A stretch of DNA of 64,000 nt from assembly GCA_020310875.1 (NCBI GenBank), contig CM035422.1, positions 55,762,406 through 55,826,405 on the forward strand, read 5' to 3'. Source of the DNA: Ceratopteris richardii. Lineage: Eukaryota > Streptophyta > Polypodiopsida > Polypodiales > Pteridaceae. Shown one piece after another: positions 48,344-61,600 of the stretch. The first letter of the stretch is position 1, and each line of letters begins with the position of its first letter. The notes under the pieces are model-generated. The model was not told the DNA's origin. It saw only the letters and a list, made by a program, of their open reading frames with translations, and ran no database searches. The position numbers and the translations under genes are program-made.

Positions 48344-48968
48344 ACCATCGCGATGGTTTGACAAAGTCAACACTTTTGGTAAACGACCACAGCACGAGGT
48401 AGCTGACCCTTGCACACACACAAATCCACAGTTGCATTCTCAAAATCATCATTTTGGTGGACCATCGCAATGGGCTCACACCATCATGATTGTGTCACAC
48501 CATCGCAATTGGCTCACGCGATCGCGACGGCTTGACTAGACCATCGTGACGGTCTCACACCATCATGACGGTTCATTTGATGATCCCGTTGACCCCACGC
48601 CATCAGGATTGGCCCACGCCATCGCGACGATCCCCTGCCACATGTCAAAGTAGACCATCGCGATGATACCAGGTATGCCATCATGATGCTTCAAATTTGG
48701 ACCATCGCGATTGGCTCAAGCCATCACGCCTCGTGACCATCGCGAGGGGCTCACACCATCGTGATGGTTGCATTGACCGTTGAGCATCCTGACGGGCTCA
48801 CGTCATCATGATTGCTCGTAGGTTAGACCATTGCGACACCTCACTTAGACCACCGCAATGCCTCGCACCATTGGACCATCGCGATTGTACCACGCCATCG
48901 CGATGCTTCACCTGAGCCATCGCAACGGTCCCAGACCATTGCGATTGTCCTAGACCATCGCGATTGTC
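48344..48968. repeat. Degenerate array of CCATCGCGATGG-type units in the gypsy leader
   Basis: About 25 short units spaced mostly 17-25 bp apart, each a variant of CCATCGCGATGG, with TCACACCATC-like linkers. The first, ACCATCGCGATGGT at 48344-48357, is a perfect 14-bp palindrome. Many variants are CG to TG or CA changes, the pattern expected from deamination of methylated CpG. It is non-coding and lies between the primer-binding site and gag. Confidence 0.85.
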
Positions 48969-49877
48969 CACCCAAAATGCAAAATTTAGGGTTTGATTTT
49001 TTGGGGTAATTTGAGGCTATTTTGAGAGAAATTTTGGGTGATTAAGCTCATTGGAGACCCCTTAGCTCTTAATTGAAGAAAAACCTGTGTGTCAGTTTTT
49101 ACCCCCGAGGACCTGAACGTTCATATCTTTTTCATTTGAAGTCCGTTTTTTGAGCTCTATAGCTAGTTAGAAAAGAAAGGGGGCATTGGAGAAAGTATGT
49201 CAAAGGAGAGAGGACCCTTAAAGGTGTATATATCAAAGTGCTTGATCATTAATTTAAGAAGTGGTCTAAACATTGAATTTTGATAGGTCTAGCAAGAGCT
49301 ATCCAAGGGCAATCAAAGCAAGATAATGAAGAACGCAAGGCTTGGGAAGTGCGACTTCTTGGGCATCAGGGCAATCAACGAAGTTGACTCGAGGTTGGAA
49401 GAATACTCAACCTCCTTAGTCAATTATTAGCTTAGGCTAAACGTCTAGCATTGTGGATTAAATTAGAATGATGATAGGAATGCATCAAGTCCAAGAGAGT
49501 TAATTCTTCAAGTCCAAGGCTACAATAAAAGTGTGCGATACGAAAACCTCGAGGAAAGAATTTAAGTCTGACGAAACGTGAACTCAAAAGTACAACGGAA
49601 AGTCGATTCCTAACGCATACATTGAGACAAGATAAAAATTTAAAGGAAGTAAAAAAGAAACAAGCAAATAAGAACAAATCAACATTGACGACTAGAGTGC
49701 GTATTGAGTGATTCAAGAAGTAAATTCATGAACCTTAGTTCAGGCAAGCACATAGGTAAGTTAGACCAATGAAGCCTTAGATCATCTGAAGCAAGTGTAG
49801 GAACTATTGCACGTTTGTGGGCTCAACAATTGAATAGCTACCCTTACGAGTTGGGCTCAGATACCAGTGAATGAAAA

Positions 49878-51536
49878 ATGGCCTTTAGCACGGAAAGACC
49901 AAAAGGAGGGTTAAACATAGCATATTTGGAAAGACCCGAAGGACCCTATAGAACTCAATTAGAATATGTCTGCACCAACCACTTAGGTGCTCGCATCTAC
50001 GAGGATGGTTTGCAAAGATCAGTGGTGCAATTGCATAATCCTGATCAACCCATTGGATTGGAACGTCCAGCGGTGAAATTCGAGAGAGATGCATACATAG
50101 ACAAAGAAGGAACCATGTACATCATAAGTACTCAACCTAATCATACCAATGAGTTTGGTGTAGTTCAGCTAGAAACATAAGCGAGAACCCAAGGAAAAGA
50201 ACCACTAGGAGAAGAACCTAGGACACCTAGAGGGAAATATGTACTGACAAGAGTATTAATCCCAGAATGGATCCCTCAGGATAATAGAAGCATAGAGTTG
50301 TTTCTAAATAAGGAAACTGATGAAGCATTTTGGAGATACCGAATGGAACAACCTAGTGAGGTAGGCTCCATCATGATTTATGAATTCAAGGACCCAGATA
50401 CTCCTGGAAAGGTTGTATACCTGGATGATACTTTAGAGCGAGTATTTGTAGTACCAAACCACGCAAGAAATACCTACACATGGAGAGGTGAGTTAGTATT
50501 CCCCCCATCTCAAACAAATGTAAACACGAGCCATCAGGGTGCTGGAACATCCTCAGCCCATGGCACTCAAAGAGAGAAGAACAAAGAGAGACCGGAAGTA
50601 AATTTCACTCATCCCATAGGGAGAGATAGACCAACCACAGACACCGATAGAGTGCAAAGACAAAGGGAACCTAGAATACCAGGTGGTATAGATGATTTTC
50701 CTCTACCTAGACCACGTGAACACCCAAGGATATTAAGACCCACTCAATTAGTAAAGTCAATGAAAAATTACTTCGATGGGATAAGAGATCTCTATGATCA
50801 TGTTGTGGAATTTAAGCAGGTATTAAGAGCAGAGCGAGTAGAAGACATGTTCACACAATATAATGATTTTGGACTAATGTTAAAGAATACTGTTTTAACT
50901 TGGTTCCAACCACTACAAAAGAGGCAATTTAGGGATATCCATCACTTGTTAGAGTCATTCATCACGAAATTCTCTAAAAGTGGAATCATGCATGATACCT
51001 CTTCGTTGATTCATAGCTTCAAACAAACCCCTCAAGAAACAGTTAGACTTGCAGGACGTAGGTTTAGACAATATGTTGAGAGATGCTCGATGCAAGAGTT
51101 GCCCTCACAGGCCAAGCAAGTGTCATTGTTTTTAGATGGCCTCTTGAGCTCTAAACTACGCTCCTATGTATACTTGAAGGAACCAAGAACACTAGAGCAA
51201 TGTGTAAGAATTTGTATAGACATTGAGGACAATCTAGGGGATGAGTTGGAACTCTCAAAAGTCTATAAGGACTCAGATTGTTCATCTCTAGCATCCTCAA
51301 AACTATCTAACTCAATAGAGGACCTAGTAGAAAAAGTGGCCGAGAAACTAGGAGTTTCTAGTAAACAGATGCCCAGGTTAACAACAAACAAGTGTTGTTA
51401 CACCTGTGGTGGTGATCATATGGCAAATGTGTGTCCCAATGTAACACAAATGCAATCCAACCCTAGTGGCCAATACTGTACAATTGAGAGACGATACACG
51501 AATCACACGGCCCAGGACTGCCCATACAACAAATAA
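49878..51536 (+). pseudogene. Gypsy gag region (fossil)
   Basis: Open stretches 49878-50180 and 50298-51536. The second (412 codons) has a retrotransposon gag core (residues about 170-320: MLKNTVLTWFQPLQKRQF, FITKFSKSGIMHDTSSL, RRFRQYVERC) and a zinc knuckle CYTCGGDHMANVC near residue 376. Nucleocapsid-type proteins package the element RNA in this family. Part of a broken element. Confidence 0.8.
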
Positions 51537-51749
51537 GTAGTACGACAGAACTACCTGCAAGCATACCCCCAACCAGGGAGGTATCAAGGTCAATAGAATG
51601 CTCAACCTAATTACTATAGGCCTCCTCAAAACTATCCTTATCAGGCTCAATAGAGACCTCAACCTGTTTTAGCTCAGCAGCCACCCCCACCAGTTAATGT
51701 CATCTCAATCAAATACGCTGCTACAAAAGAAAACCTCAATAGGGCTTTA

Positions 51750-53048
51750 GTGCCTTCTTCACCCCTGATCACAGAAAGTGACCCTAATTTTAACAGTTTT
51801 GACTCTAACCATGTAGATAGCCCACCCGCATATTACACAGAGTCTCCAGAACATGTGGAAACATATCAATACGATAGTCCACCATTGGAACCCAGTTGGG
51901 AGCCCAATTATGCTAACGAGATGTATGCCAACCCTAATCTCCGGCCCCTAACGAGATGTATGCCAACCCTAATCTCCGGCCCCAATTGAGACAACAAAGA
52001 CCCCAAGGCCCTAGAGGACCATGCTTTAGATGCCAAGGAGATCATTTCATAAAGGATTGTCCACATCCTCCGATAGCAGGACATTCACAATACTATAACA
52101 TACAAGGCTTTTGTGCCGAGTGTGGTAAAGAGCATATCATCAATCAACAGTGACACCAATCAACATGATAGGTATTGTACACAACGCTAATGGATACAAT
52201 CCTACATACATGCCCATCCAAGCTTTAACAAGAGCCCATGCACTCCTATGAAACCAACAACTTAATCCTGAGAAAGTAGCTGGAACGAGCGAAGTTGGAG
52301 AGTCTAGTAGTAAAAAGACGAACTCTTGGAAGGATTCTAGAGAAAGAATTAAGAGGAGATGGAGTAAAAAGATAACCAAGTTGGAAGGAAGTCTCAAGGA
52401 ATCTAGAGCTAAAATCTTAGAGTTGACTTCGCAAGAATCTAATCAGGAGAACCTAGCTCAGAAATCAGGATCAGTTCTAGCAGAACCCATACCAAGAAAC
52501 CTAGACATGATGTTTCACGCATATCAGGCTAGACTAAAAGAAGGACCCGAGATAGCAAAATTGAGTAAGAAGTACCCTCAAGCAGATTTAGAAATTGAGA
52601 GGACTAAACTTTGTATGAAGATGGTAGAATTAGCACAAACTATGTTCGAAGCCTCGTGCTATCTTAATTGGAATAACATGGCAAAACCTGAATTACACTT
52701 TCAAGGACTATTGGAGAGGTTAGAATACTTGATTAATAGCAATGAGAAGAATGAATCGCATAGGAACCCGAATGACCTTGAGACACAGGAAAGAAATGCA
52801 CCATCCCTGTCTCAAGTGCCAAATATAGAGGTTGAAGACAACCTGTCTTCCATACACAAGTACTCACAAAAATTTCTAAGAGAAATCCAAGAAGAAAAGT
52901 GGATGAAAGAACAAGAAACCCATCCTCCTATTCAAGAAATAGACGACTTGCAAGAGAAATTTCCCCAAGACATTCCCTCTATTTACGAGGATTTAGAGAA
53001 AGAACATCCGAGTGAACACACAGATTTTGAATCCAATTCTTTGCAAGA
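51750..53048 (+). pseudogene. Gag-adjacent region with a second zinc knuckle (fossil)
   Basis: Carries CFRCQGDHFIKDC at about 52021-52060, and further on an acidic, Glu/Gln/Ser-rich open stretch (52381-53048) without a recognised domain. Its frame runs on into the neighbouring copia sequence after about 53049 by chance. Confidence 0.6.
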
Positions 53049-53814
53049 CATGTCTTCCTTGATATGTACCTGCATAGTTAGCTTGATATGTACCTGCTTC
53101 ATCATCCACTTTCTTTGCCTTTCCTTTGTTATCTTTGGACTTGCTTTTATCAGTGTATAAAGCTGAAGATTGATTACCTTTAGAGCTTTCTCCATTTTTG
53201 ATAAGCTTTGCCTCTTGAGTAAGTAGCTGTCCAATGAGTGTATTGAAATCGGGTACATGCATGTCCATGTACAAATCCATAGCTGTGGTGAATGCTTCCC
53301 ACTTTTCATCTGCCTTGAAGCCATTGATGACCTGCCTTACAATTTGCTCTTCATCTATTACCTCTCCAATGCTTGCCAACTGATCTGCTATGTCCTTGAG
53401 CTTTGTGACAAAATCAGTAACATTTTGTTTGGGAACCTTCTTGAGAGTTGTGAAATCCAGCCATAGTTGATGCTTCCTAGCTTTGGTACTCGAAGAGAAG
53501 AAAGCTTCAAGTGCATCCCACACTTCATGAGATGTCTTACAACTTCTAATGTGAGGCAACAAAAAATCTGAGATAGAGTTGAGGAGATAAGACCTTGCAA
53601 GTGCATCCTTGGAGCACCATGTGCTCAATCTCTCTTGCTCTTCTTGTGTTGGTTGACTTTTGTTCCTGAAACTTGGCATAACTTCATCTCCAACCACATA
53701 ACCATATAAACTTCTACCTTGGAGATAAGCTTCCATCCTTAATGACCAAGCTGAGTAATTACCTCTATCCAATTTGTCAATTGATGAAGGAAATCCATCT
53801 ACCATGTTGTCCAA
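53049..53814 (-). pseudogene. Copia body III: gag fragment (fossil)
   Basis: Begins with the family gag start (MDNMVDGFPSSIDKLDRGNY) and continues through the UBN2-type core (SCKTSHEVWDALEAFF) to about 53049, where the gypsy sequence on the other strand begins. Gag only. Confidence 0.85.
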
Positions 53815-53818
53815 CCTT

Positions 53819-53830
53819 GCTCTGATACCA
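53819..53830 (-). other. Primer-binding site, body III
   Basis: Minus strand TGGTATCAGAGC next to the LTR at 53832-55164. Confidence 0.9.
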
Positions 53831-53831
53831 C

Positions 53832-55164
53832 TGTGAAGAGATGGATAGGTATGTGCTTGAAGATGAAGAGGTGTTGCAAAATCCTTGATCTACACCAGCC
53901 AAATGAACTCCAGGAGTATATGGTGGGCCCTTTTAGCTTGCCAATGGATATATTAGACACCATATGTACCTTGGAAGATCATTCTCAAAAAAATAGATCA
54001 AAACAGATAAGTTGGAGTTAGCTCAGAGGTGAAGAACTTGCTATTTTGGTTCATACACATGTCCAATGTTTTGCATAATTCCTTGAGCACAGCAGCAATT
54101 AGCTTAATTCCTCTTGGGGAAGTCTAGTTAACTTAAAGAGCTAACTTTTAAGAGTAATTTCATAAAAAATAATGAACCACACACTGAGAAAGATGTTTAA
54201 CAAGTGATGCCATCATCCCGATTTTCACAGGCTGCTACAGTAATGAGACCAATGAGCAAAAAAATAAACATAACTCAAGGTTTAGGACACCAATGATCAT
54301 GAAAATTTGTATGCTTATAGGTAGACAGTATGCGAAAACCAGCAAGCTTTAAATCATTGAATTTGGGTAAGTACACATTGAGAAACATCTCTGACAAGAT
54401 GAGTAAAAAAGTTGGGTACCTGACAGAGAAGTAAAAATGAAAGGGCTGACTTCAACTGAACATAACTGAAGATTGAAACACCCAAATGAAATGAAGATTG
54501 GTGAGCATATAGTAGACTTATAGAGCTTATTGAAGATTGAAACACCAAATGAAATGAAAATTGGTGAGCATATAGTAGACTTATAGAGCTAACTTTACCA
54601 AGTTAAATCACTGAAAATGATGCACCAAGCTCAGAGAAACCATCTCTGCAATCTGATAAAGAAAACTGAGAGATATCGCATTGAGTAGTACACTTCACAA
54701 GAACATGGAAATATGAACTCAAATGATTATGAAAATGAAATTATATTGCTTGTACAATACAATGGACTTACTGATACATATGTGTGCCTTGGAATCACAC
54801 CTTGATATGGCATAAAGCTCAGCTCTTGGAGTTCTTCACATAGGTCTCTCTAACCACGACTAAAACTGCCATCTATTTATAGTTGAGCTTGGGAGGCTAA
54901 CTTCCCTCAATCACTCTTCAATCAATTAGTGATTGGTTTGATTCTCTATCTACCACAAATCACGAATTCGTGGCTCCTCTTTCCCTTTTTGATCAAGTGG
55001 ACTCAACCACTTAAGATTCTCTCACTTTTACATTAAGTAAACTCTTCAAAAGTTACAAGAGGTAGTTCACAAGTGAACTTTACATTGTCTTCATTTTAAG
55101 GCTTTTTCTATGACTTTGTGGGACTCAAGCCAATATTTAGGCTTGTCATCGACTTGCTCCAATA
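53832..55164 (-). repeat. Copia LTR between bodies II and III
   Basis: 1333 bp. It has an extra internal duplication of about 60 bp near 54470-54590 relative to the LTR at 57304. A TATA-like CTATTTATAG lies near 54873. Confidence 0.88.
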
Positions 55165-55196
55165 GCTCCCCCTCAAGCCAAGTATGCTTGAGGTCT

Positions 55197-57286
55197 TCAA
55201 TCTTCCAAGATTACCTGCAAACCGATCATGGCTTTGAACTTGCAAAGCTTTGTACCATCCAATGCTTTGGTTAGAATATCTGCACATTGTTGATGAGTGG
55301 ACACATATGATATTTGAATGTCTTTGCTTAGAACCTTCTCACGTACATAGTGATAATGAACTTCAATATGTTTAGTCCTTGCATGAAAAATAGTATTAGC
55401 AGCCAAATGAATAGAACTCATATTGTCACCATAAATAGTTGGAGTTCCAAACTCCAATCCAAGATCTTTGAATAATGTCTTCATCCACATAGCTTCTTGT
55501 GTAGCTATGGCAAGACCTCTGTATTCAGCTTCAGTAGAAGAGAGAGCAACTGTGGGTTGCTTCTTGGATGACCATGAAATAAGCTTTGAACCTCCAAAGG
55601 TAAGATAACCTGAAGTGCTCCTTCTATCTTCCTTGGAGCCAGCCCAATCTGCATCAGAAAATAGCTTCAAACTTAAATCAAATACATAAGGATAATAAAG
55701 TCCTTCATTTATGGTTCTTTTGAGATACTTGAGAATCCTTTTGGCAGCATCCATATGTGGTTTCCTTGGTGTGTGCATAAATTGACTTAGCACACTCACA
55801 CTGTAACATATATCTACTCTTTTCAATGTGGCATAGTTGAGACTACCCACTAGACTTTGATATGATGTGATGTACTCTATGCGTTTACCTTCATGTGAGC
55901 TCCTTGACTTGGATCTTCAACAAATGCTCCTGTTTTTGTGAACATGACTTGCAACCCTTTCTCTACGATCTGCCCAATACTTATCAAATTCTTTGTAATG
56001 GTAGGAACATAGAGTACCTTACTGAGTAGGTTGATGTTTCCATCAGGTGCTTTGACATTGCCTATTTTCTCCACAAGATGTCTTGTATCATCTCCTGTTT
56101 GTACCTCATGCTTATTCCTTAGATCTTCTAAATCTGATAGGAGTGCCACATTTCCTGCCACATGATTTGAACAACCTGAATCTATGTAGAAAACATGCTC
56201 ATCAGATTTACCTTGTGGCATAGCCATGTTCATGATCAATAATGAATCCTCTTTGTTTGAGTCTTCTGTGTAGTTATTGTAGTCTCTCCTTCCTTTGTAG
56301 CCTCCTTGATAGTTTGAATGATTGTAGTTGTTGTAGCTGCCATGATAATTGTTGAACCTTCCTCTTGAGTAGCCATAACTTCCTCTATTGTATCCTCTGC
56401 CTCTTTGATTCCTGGAATTCCTAAAGCAATTTTCAGTTGTATGATTAGTTAATCCACAAATAGAACATGGGTTGGAATCTTGGGATCTCCCCCTGCCTTG
56501 TCTACCTCCTCTTCCTCTACCTCTGCCATGTCTTCCTCTACCTGCATAGTTAGCTTGATATGTACCTGCTTCATCATCCACTTTCTTTTGCCTTTCCTTT
56601 GTTATCTTTGGACTTGCTTTTATCAGTGTATAAAGCTGAAGATTGATTACCTTCAGAGCTTTCTCCATTTTTGTAAGCTTTGCCTCTTGAGTAAGTAGCT
56701 GTCCAATGAGTGTATTGAAATCGGGTACATGCATGTCCATGTACAAATCCATAGCTGTGGTGAATGCTTCCCACTTGTCATCTGCCTTCAAGCCATTGAT
56801 GACCTGCCTTACAATTTGCTCTTCATCTATTACCTCTCCAATGCTTCCCAACTGATCTGCTATGTCCTTGAGCTTTGTGACAAAATCAGTCACACTTTAT
56901 TTGGGAACCTTCTTGAGAGTTGTGAAATCCAGCCATAGTTGATGCTTCCTAGCTTTGGTACTTGAAGAGAAGAAAGCTTCAAGTGCATCCCACACTTCCT
57001 GAGATGTCTTAAAACTTCTAATGTGAGGCAACAAAAAATCTGAGATAGAGTTGAGGAGATAAGACCTTGCAAGTGCATCCTTGGAGCACCATGTGCTCAA
57101 TCTCTCTTGCTCTTCTTGTGTTGGTTGACTTTTGTTCCTGAAACTTGGCATAACTTCATCTCCAGCCACATAACCATATAAACTTCTACCTTGGAGAGAA
57201 GCTTCCATCCTTAATGACCAAGCTGAGTAATTAACTCTATCCAATTTGTCAATTGATGAAGGAAATCCATCTGCCATGTTGTCCAA
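55197..57286 (-). pseudogene. Copia body II: shortened gag-pol (fossil)
   Basis: Gag (57286-56897 onward), nucleocapsid with a CSICGLTNHTTENC knuckle and Gly/Arg/Tyr-rich linker, a protease part, then RNase H (55850-55197, with ADWAGSKEDRRSTSGYL and ALSSTEAEY). Integrase and RT are absent, so it is an internally deleted body with several breaks. Confidence 0.85.
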
Positions 57287-57303
57287 CCTTGCTCTGATAC
57301 CAC

Positions 57304-58577
57304 TGTGAAGAGATGGATAGGTACGTGCTTGAAGATGAAGAGGTGTTGCAAAATCCTTGATCTACACCAGCCAAATGAACTCTAGGAGTACATGGTGGGC
57401 CCTTTTAGCTTGCCAATGGATGTATTAGACACCATATGTACCTTGGAAGATCACTCTCAAAAAGATAGATCAAAACAGATAAGTTGGAGTTAGCTCAGAG
57501 GCGAAGAACTTGCTATTTTGGTTCGTACACCTGTCGAGTGTTTTGCATAATTCTCTGAGCACAGTAGAAATTAGCTTAATTCCTCTTCAGGAATTCTAGT
57601 TAACTTAAATATCTAATTTTGAAGAGTAATTTCATCAAAAATAATGAACCACACACTGAGAAAGATAATTAACAAGTGATGACATCATCTCGATTTTCAT
57701 GGGCTGCTACAGTAATGAGACCAGTGAGCAGAAAAATGAACATAACTCTAGATCTAGGAATTCAATGATCATGAAAATTTGTATGCTTGACGTAGACAGT
57801 ATTTTGAATCTCAAAAGCTTTAAATCATTGAATTTGGGTGAGTACACATTGAGAAACAACTATGACAAGATGAGTAAAAAAGTCAGGTACCTGATAGAGA
57901 AGTGAAAATGAACAGATAGGGTTGACTTCTACTGAACATAGATGAAGATTGAAACACCCAAATGAAATGAAAATTGGTGAGCATATAGTATACTTATAGA
58001 GCTAACTTTACCAAGTTAAGTCACTGAAAATGATGCACCAAGCTCAGAGAAACCATCTCTGAAATCTGATAAAGAAAACTGAGAGATATGGCAGTGAGTA
58101 GTACACTTCACAAGAACATGGAAATATGAACTCAAATGATCATGAAAATGAAAGTATATTGCTTGTACAATACAATGGACTTACTGATACATATGTGTGC
58201 CTTGGAATCACACCTTGATATGGCATAAAGCTCAGCTCTTGGAGGTCTTCACATAGGTCTCTCTAACCACGACTAAAACTGCCATCTATTTATAGTTGAG
58301 CTTGGGAGGCTAACTTCCCTGAATCACTCTTCAATCAATTAGTGATTGATTTGATTCTCTATTTACCACAAATCACGAATTCATGGCTCCTCTTTCCCTT
58401 TTTGATCAAGTGGACTCAACCACTTAAGATTCTCTCACTTTTACATGAAGTAAACTCTTCAAAAGTTACAAGAGGTAGTTCACAAGTGAACTTTACATTG
58501 TCTTCATTTTAAGGCTTCTTCTATGACTTTGTGGGACTCAAGCCAATACTTAGGGGTGTCATAGACTTGCTCCAACA
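57304..58577 (-). repeat. Copia LTR between bodies I and II
   Basis: 1274 bp; primer-binding site 57291-57302 on one side, polypurine tract 58578-58590 on the other. On the minus strand it opens TGTTGGAGCAAGTC. Confidence 0.9.
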
Positions 58578-58609
58578 GCTCCCCCTCAAGCCAAGTATGC
58601 TTGAGGTCT

Positions 58610-61600
58610 TCAATCTTCCAAGATTACCTGCAAACCAATCATGGCTTTGAACTTGCAAAGCTTTGTACCATCCAATGCTTTGGTTAGAATATCTGCACAT
58701 TGTTGATGAGTGGACACATATGATATTTGAATGTCTTTGCTTAGAACCTTCTCGCATACATAGTGATAATGAACTTCAATATGTTTAGTCCTTGCATAAA
58801 AAATAGGATTAGTAGCCAAATGAATAGAACTCATATTGTCACCATAAATAGTTGGAGTTCCAAACTCCAATCCAAGATCTTTGAATAATGTCTTCATCCA
58901 CATAGCTTCTTGTGTAGCTATGGCAAGATCTTTGTATTCAGCTTCAGTAGAAGAGAGAGCAACTTTGGGTTGCTTCTTGGATGACCATGAAATAAGCTTT
59001 GAACCTACAAAGGTAAGATAACCTGAAGTGCTCCTTCTATCTTCCTTGGAGCCAGCCCAATCTGCATTAGAAAATAGCTTCCAACCTAAATGAAATACAT
59101 AAGGATAATAAAGTCCTTCATTTATGGTTCCTTTGAGATATGTGAGAATCCTTTTGGCAGCATCCATATGTGGTTTCCTTGGTGTGTGCATAAATTGACT
59201 TAGCACACTCACACTGTAATATATATCTATTCTTGTCAATGTGGCATAGTTGAGACTACCCACTAGACTTTGATATGATGTGATGTCCTCTATGAGTTCA
59301 CCTTCATGTCTCAATTTGTGATTGACCTCTATTGGAGTACCTGCAATCTTACAATCTTGCATCTTGAATTTTGCCAACATGTCCATAATGTACTTTCTTT
59401 GAGTGAGAAACAAACCATGATCTTTGTAGAAAACTTCCAAACCTAGGAAGTAGGTAAGTGAACGCAAATCACTTACCTTGAACTCTTCTCTCATATGATC
59501 TTTGATCTTCTTCATACCATCTGCATCATTTCCTGTCGATATAATATCATCTACATATACACATAGGTAGATGACCTCAGAGTTACTCTTTTTGAGAAAG
59601 AGTGAAGGATCAGCCTTGCTTGGTTGAAAGCCTTTGTCCTGCAAGAATGAAACAAGCCTGAAATTCCAAGCTCTTGGAGATTGCTTGAGACCATACAATG
59701 CTTTGTTAAGTTTACAGACATAATCAGGATAAACTTGATTCTCAAAACCAGGTGTTTGTGCCATATATACCTCTTTTGTTATCAAACCATTCAAGAATGC
59801 ATTCTTTACATCTAGTTGAAGTATCTTCCAATTCTTGGAAGAGGCAATACTAAGCAAAACCCTAATAGTAGGCATCTTTGCCACAGGAGAGAAGGTCTCC
59901 TCATAATCAATTCCCTGAGTTTGTGCAAAGCCTTTTGCTACAAGCCTTGCCTTATAGCTGTTAATGGAACCATCAGAATTATTCTTGAGTTTATATACCC
60001 ATCTTGAGCCTATTACCTTCATGGATGAAGTCTTGCGCACCAAATCCCAAGTGTTGTTTTCCTCAAGTGCTTCAATCTCTTCCTTCATTGCATGCTTCCA
60101 TTCTGATTTTGCTTTGGCCTCTTCAAAGGATGATGGCTCCTCTTGGTTTATGTCTTGTGCTATGTAGATAGAATGTTTAGTTACTAATGAGGTGTCAAAC
60201 ACATACATTTCTGGTTTTTTCTTTTCCCTCATAGATCTTCTTAGGCCATGATGTGATGATTCTGCCTCATGTCCAAGTTCTTGCAATTTTGCTTTACCTT
60301 TAGACTTCCATGATTTGATCTTTTCCATATGAGATTCTTCATCATCCTCTAAGGTGTCTTCTTCTTCAATCTTCGGTTGTTCTCTACCAAGCTTTGGAAA
60401 ATCTTCTTAAGATCATATGGTAAATTGACCTTCCTGCATGAATCTTCCTACCATGAATTGTTCTCATAAAAAATTACATCTCTGCTTACCAAGCATCCTT
60501 TGTTGGTAGGGTTGTATAACGTGTAGCCCTTTTGATTGTTGTCATATCCAATAAATACACACCTTTCTGCCTTTGGATCCATATTGCCTCTAACCTGTGA
60601 AGGAACATGAGCAAAAGCAATACATCCAAAAATTTCACAATGATCTAAGCTTGGGCTTCTTCCATTCCAAGCCTCATATGGAGTCATCCCATCAAGGGAT
60701 TTTGAAGGCAACCTGTTAATCAAGTAAGTGGCTGTAGATACAGCCTCAGCCCATAAGTAATTAGGTAAATGCTTTTCATTTAACATAGACCTTGCAGCTT
60801 CAACAATTGTCCTATTCCTCCTTTCTGCCACTCCATTTTGCTCAGGAGTGTACCTTGTAGTTACCTCTCTTTTGATTCCTCTTTCTTGAACAAAAGAATC
60901 AAACTCATGGGAGAAGTATTCTCCCCCTCCATCTGACCTTAGCCTTTTTAGTGATTTACCTGTTTGATTCTCCACAAGAGCCAAATATCTTTTGAAACAT
61001 GAAAAAACTTCATCTTTGTGTTTCATAAAGAATAGGATAGTCCATCTGCTGCAATCATCAATAAAGGAGACATAATACCTTGATCTAGATATTGAAGCTT
61101 CCTTGCTAGGTCCCCATACATCTGTATGAACCAACTCCAAGAGATCTCCATGCATATAACCTTTCTTTATGAATGGTAACCTGTGAGACTTTCCAAATTG
61201 ACATGCACTACACTCATAAATCATATGCTGTTTTGACAAGTTAGGGAGTCCAAGTACACTTTGGTCCGTGCAAATTTGCTTTAATGACATTTCACCAATA
61301 TGTGCTAACCTTTTGTGCGATACTTCCAATTCTGTGAGTGTCTGACTACCATAATTAAAGAGAGCAATGTTTCTAGTGTCTTGTAATTCAAATGTGAACA
61401 ATCTACCTGTCTTTTCACCTTTTGTAATTCTTCTAAATTGACTTGGATCTTCAACAAATGCTCCTAGTTTTGTGAACCTGACTTGCAACCCTTTCTCTAC
61501 TATGTGCCCAACACTTATCAAATTCTTTGTAATGGTAGGAACATAGAGTACCTTACTGAGTAGGTTGATGTTTCCATCAGGTGCTTTGACATTGCCTATT

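Larger units (their letters stand above)
47302..53048 (+). mobile_element. Ty3/gypsy 5' half: LTR, leader, gag (Athila/Tat-like; fossil)
   Basis: Parts: 5' LTR about 47302-47966; primer-binding site 47974-47990; leader with a short-palindrome array (48344-48968); gag and gag-adjacent coding in several frames (49878-53048), with at least three or four breaks. No protease, RT or integrase follows, because sequence of a copia on the opposite strand begins at about 53049. Its LTR is related to that of the 40415-46033 half-element. Confidence 0.83.

Noticed and set aside
48344-48968. CRISPR-like array of short palindromic repeats
   Set aside because: Units are variable, linkers are short and repetitive, and the context is a plant retroelement leader.
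40415-53048. Reading the two gypsy pieces as one element
   Set aside because: The order is 3' half then 5' half, with an LTR at each inner edge and a 1.3-kb spacer between, so they are separate fossils of related families.
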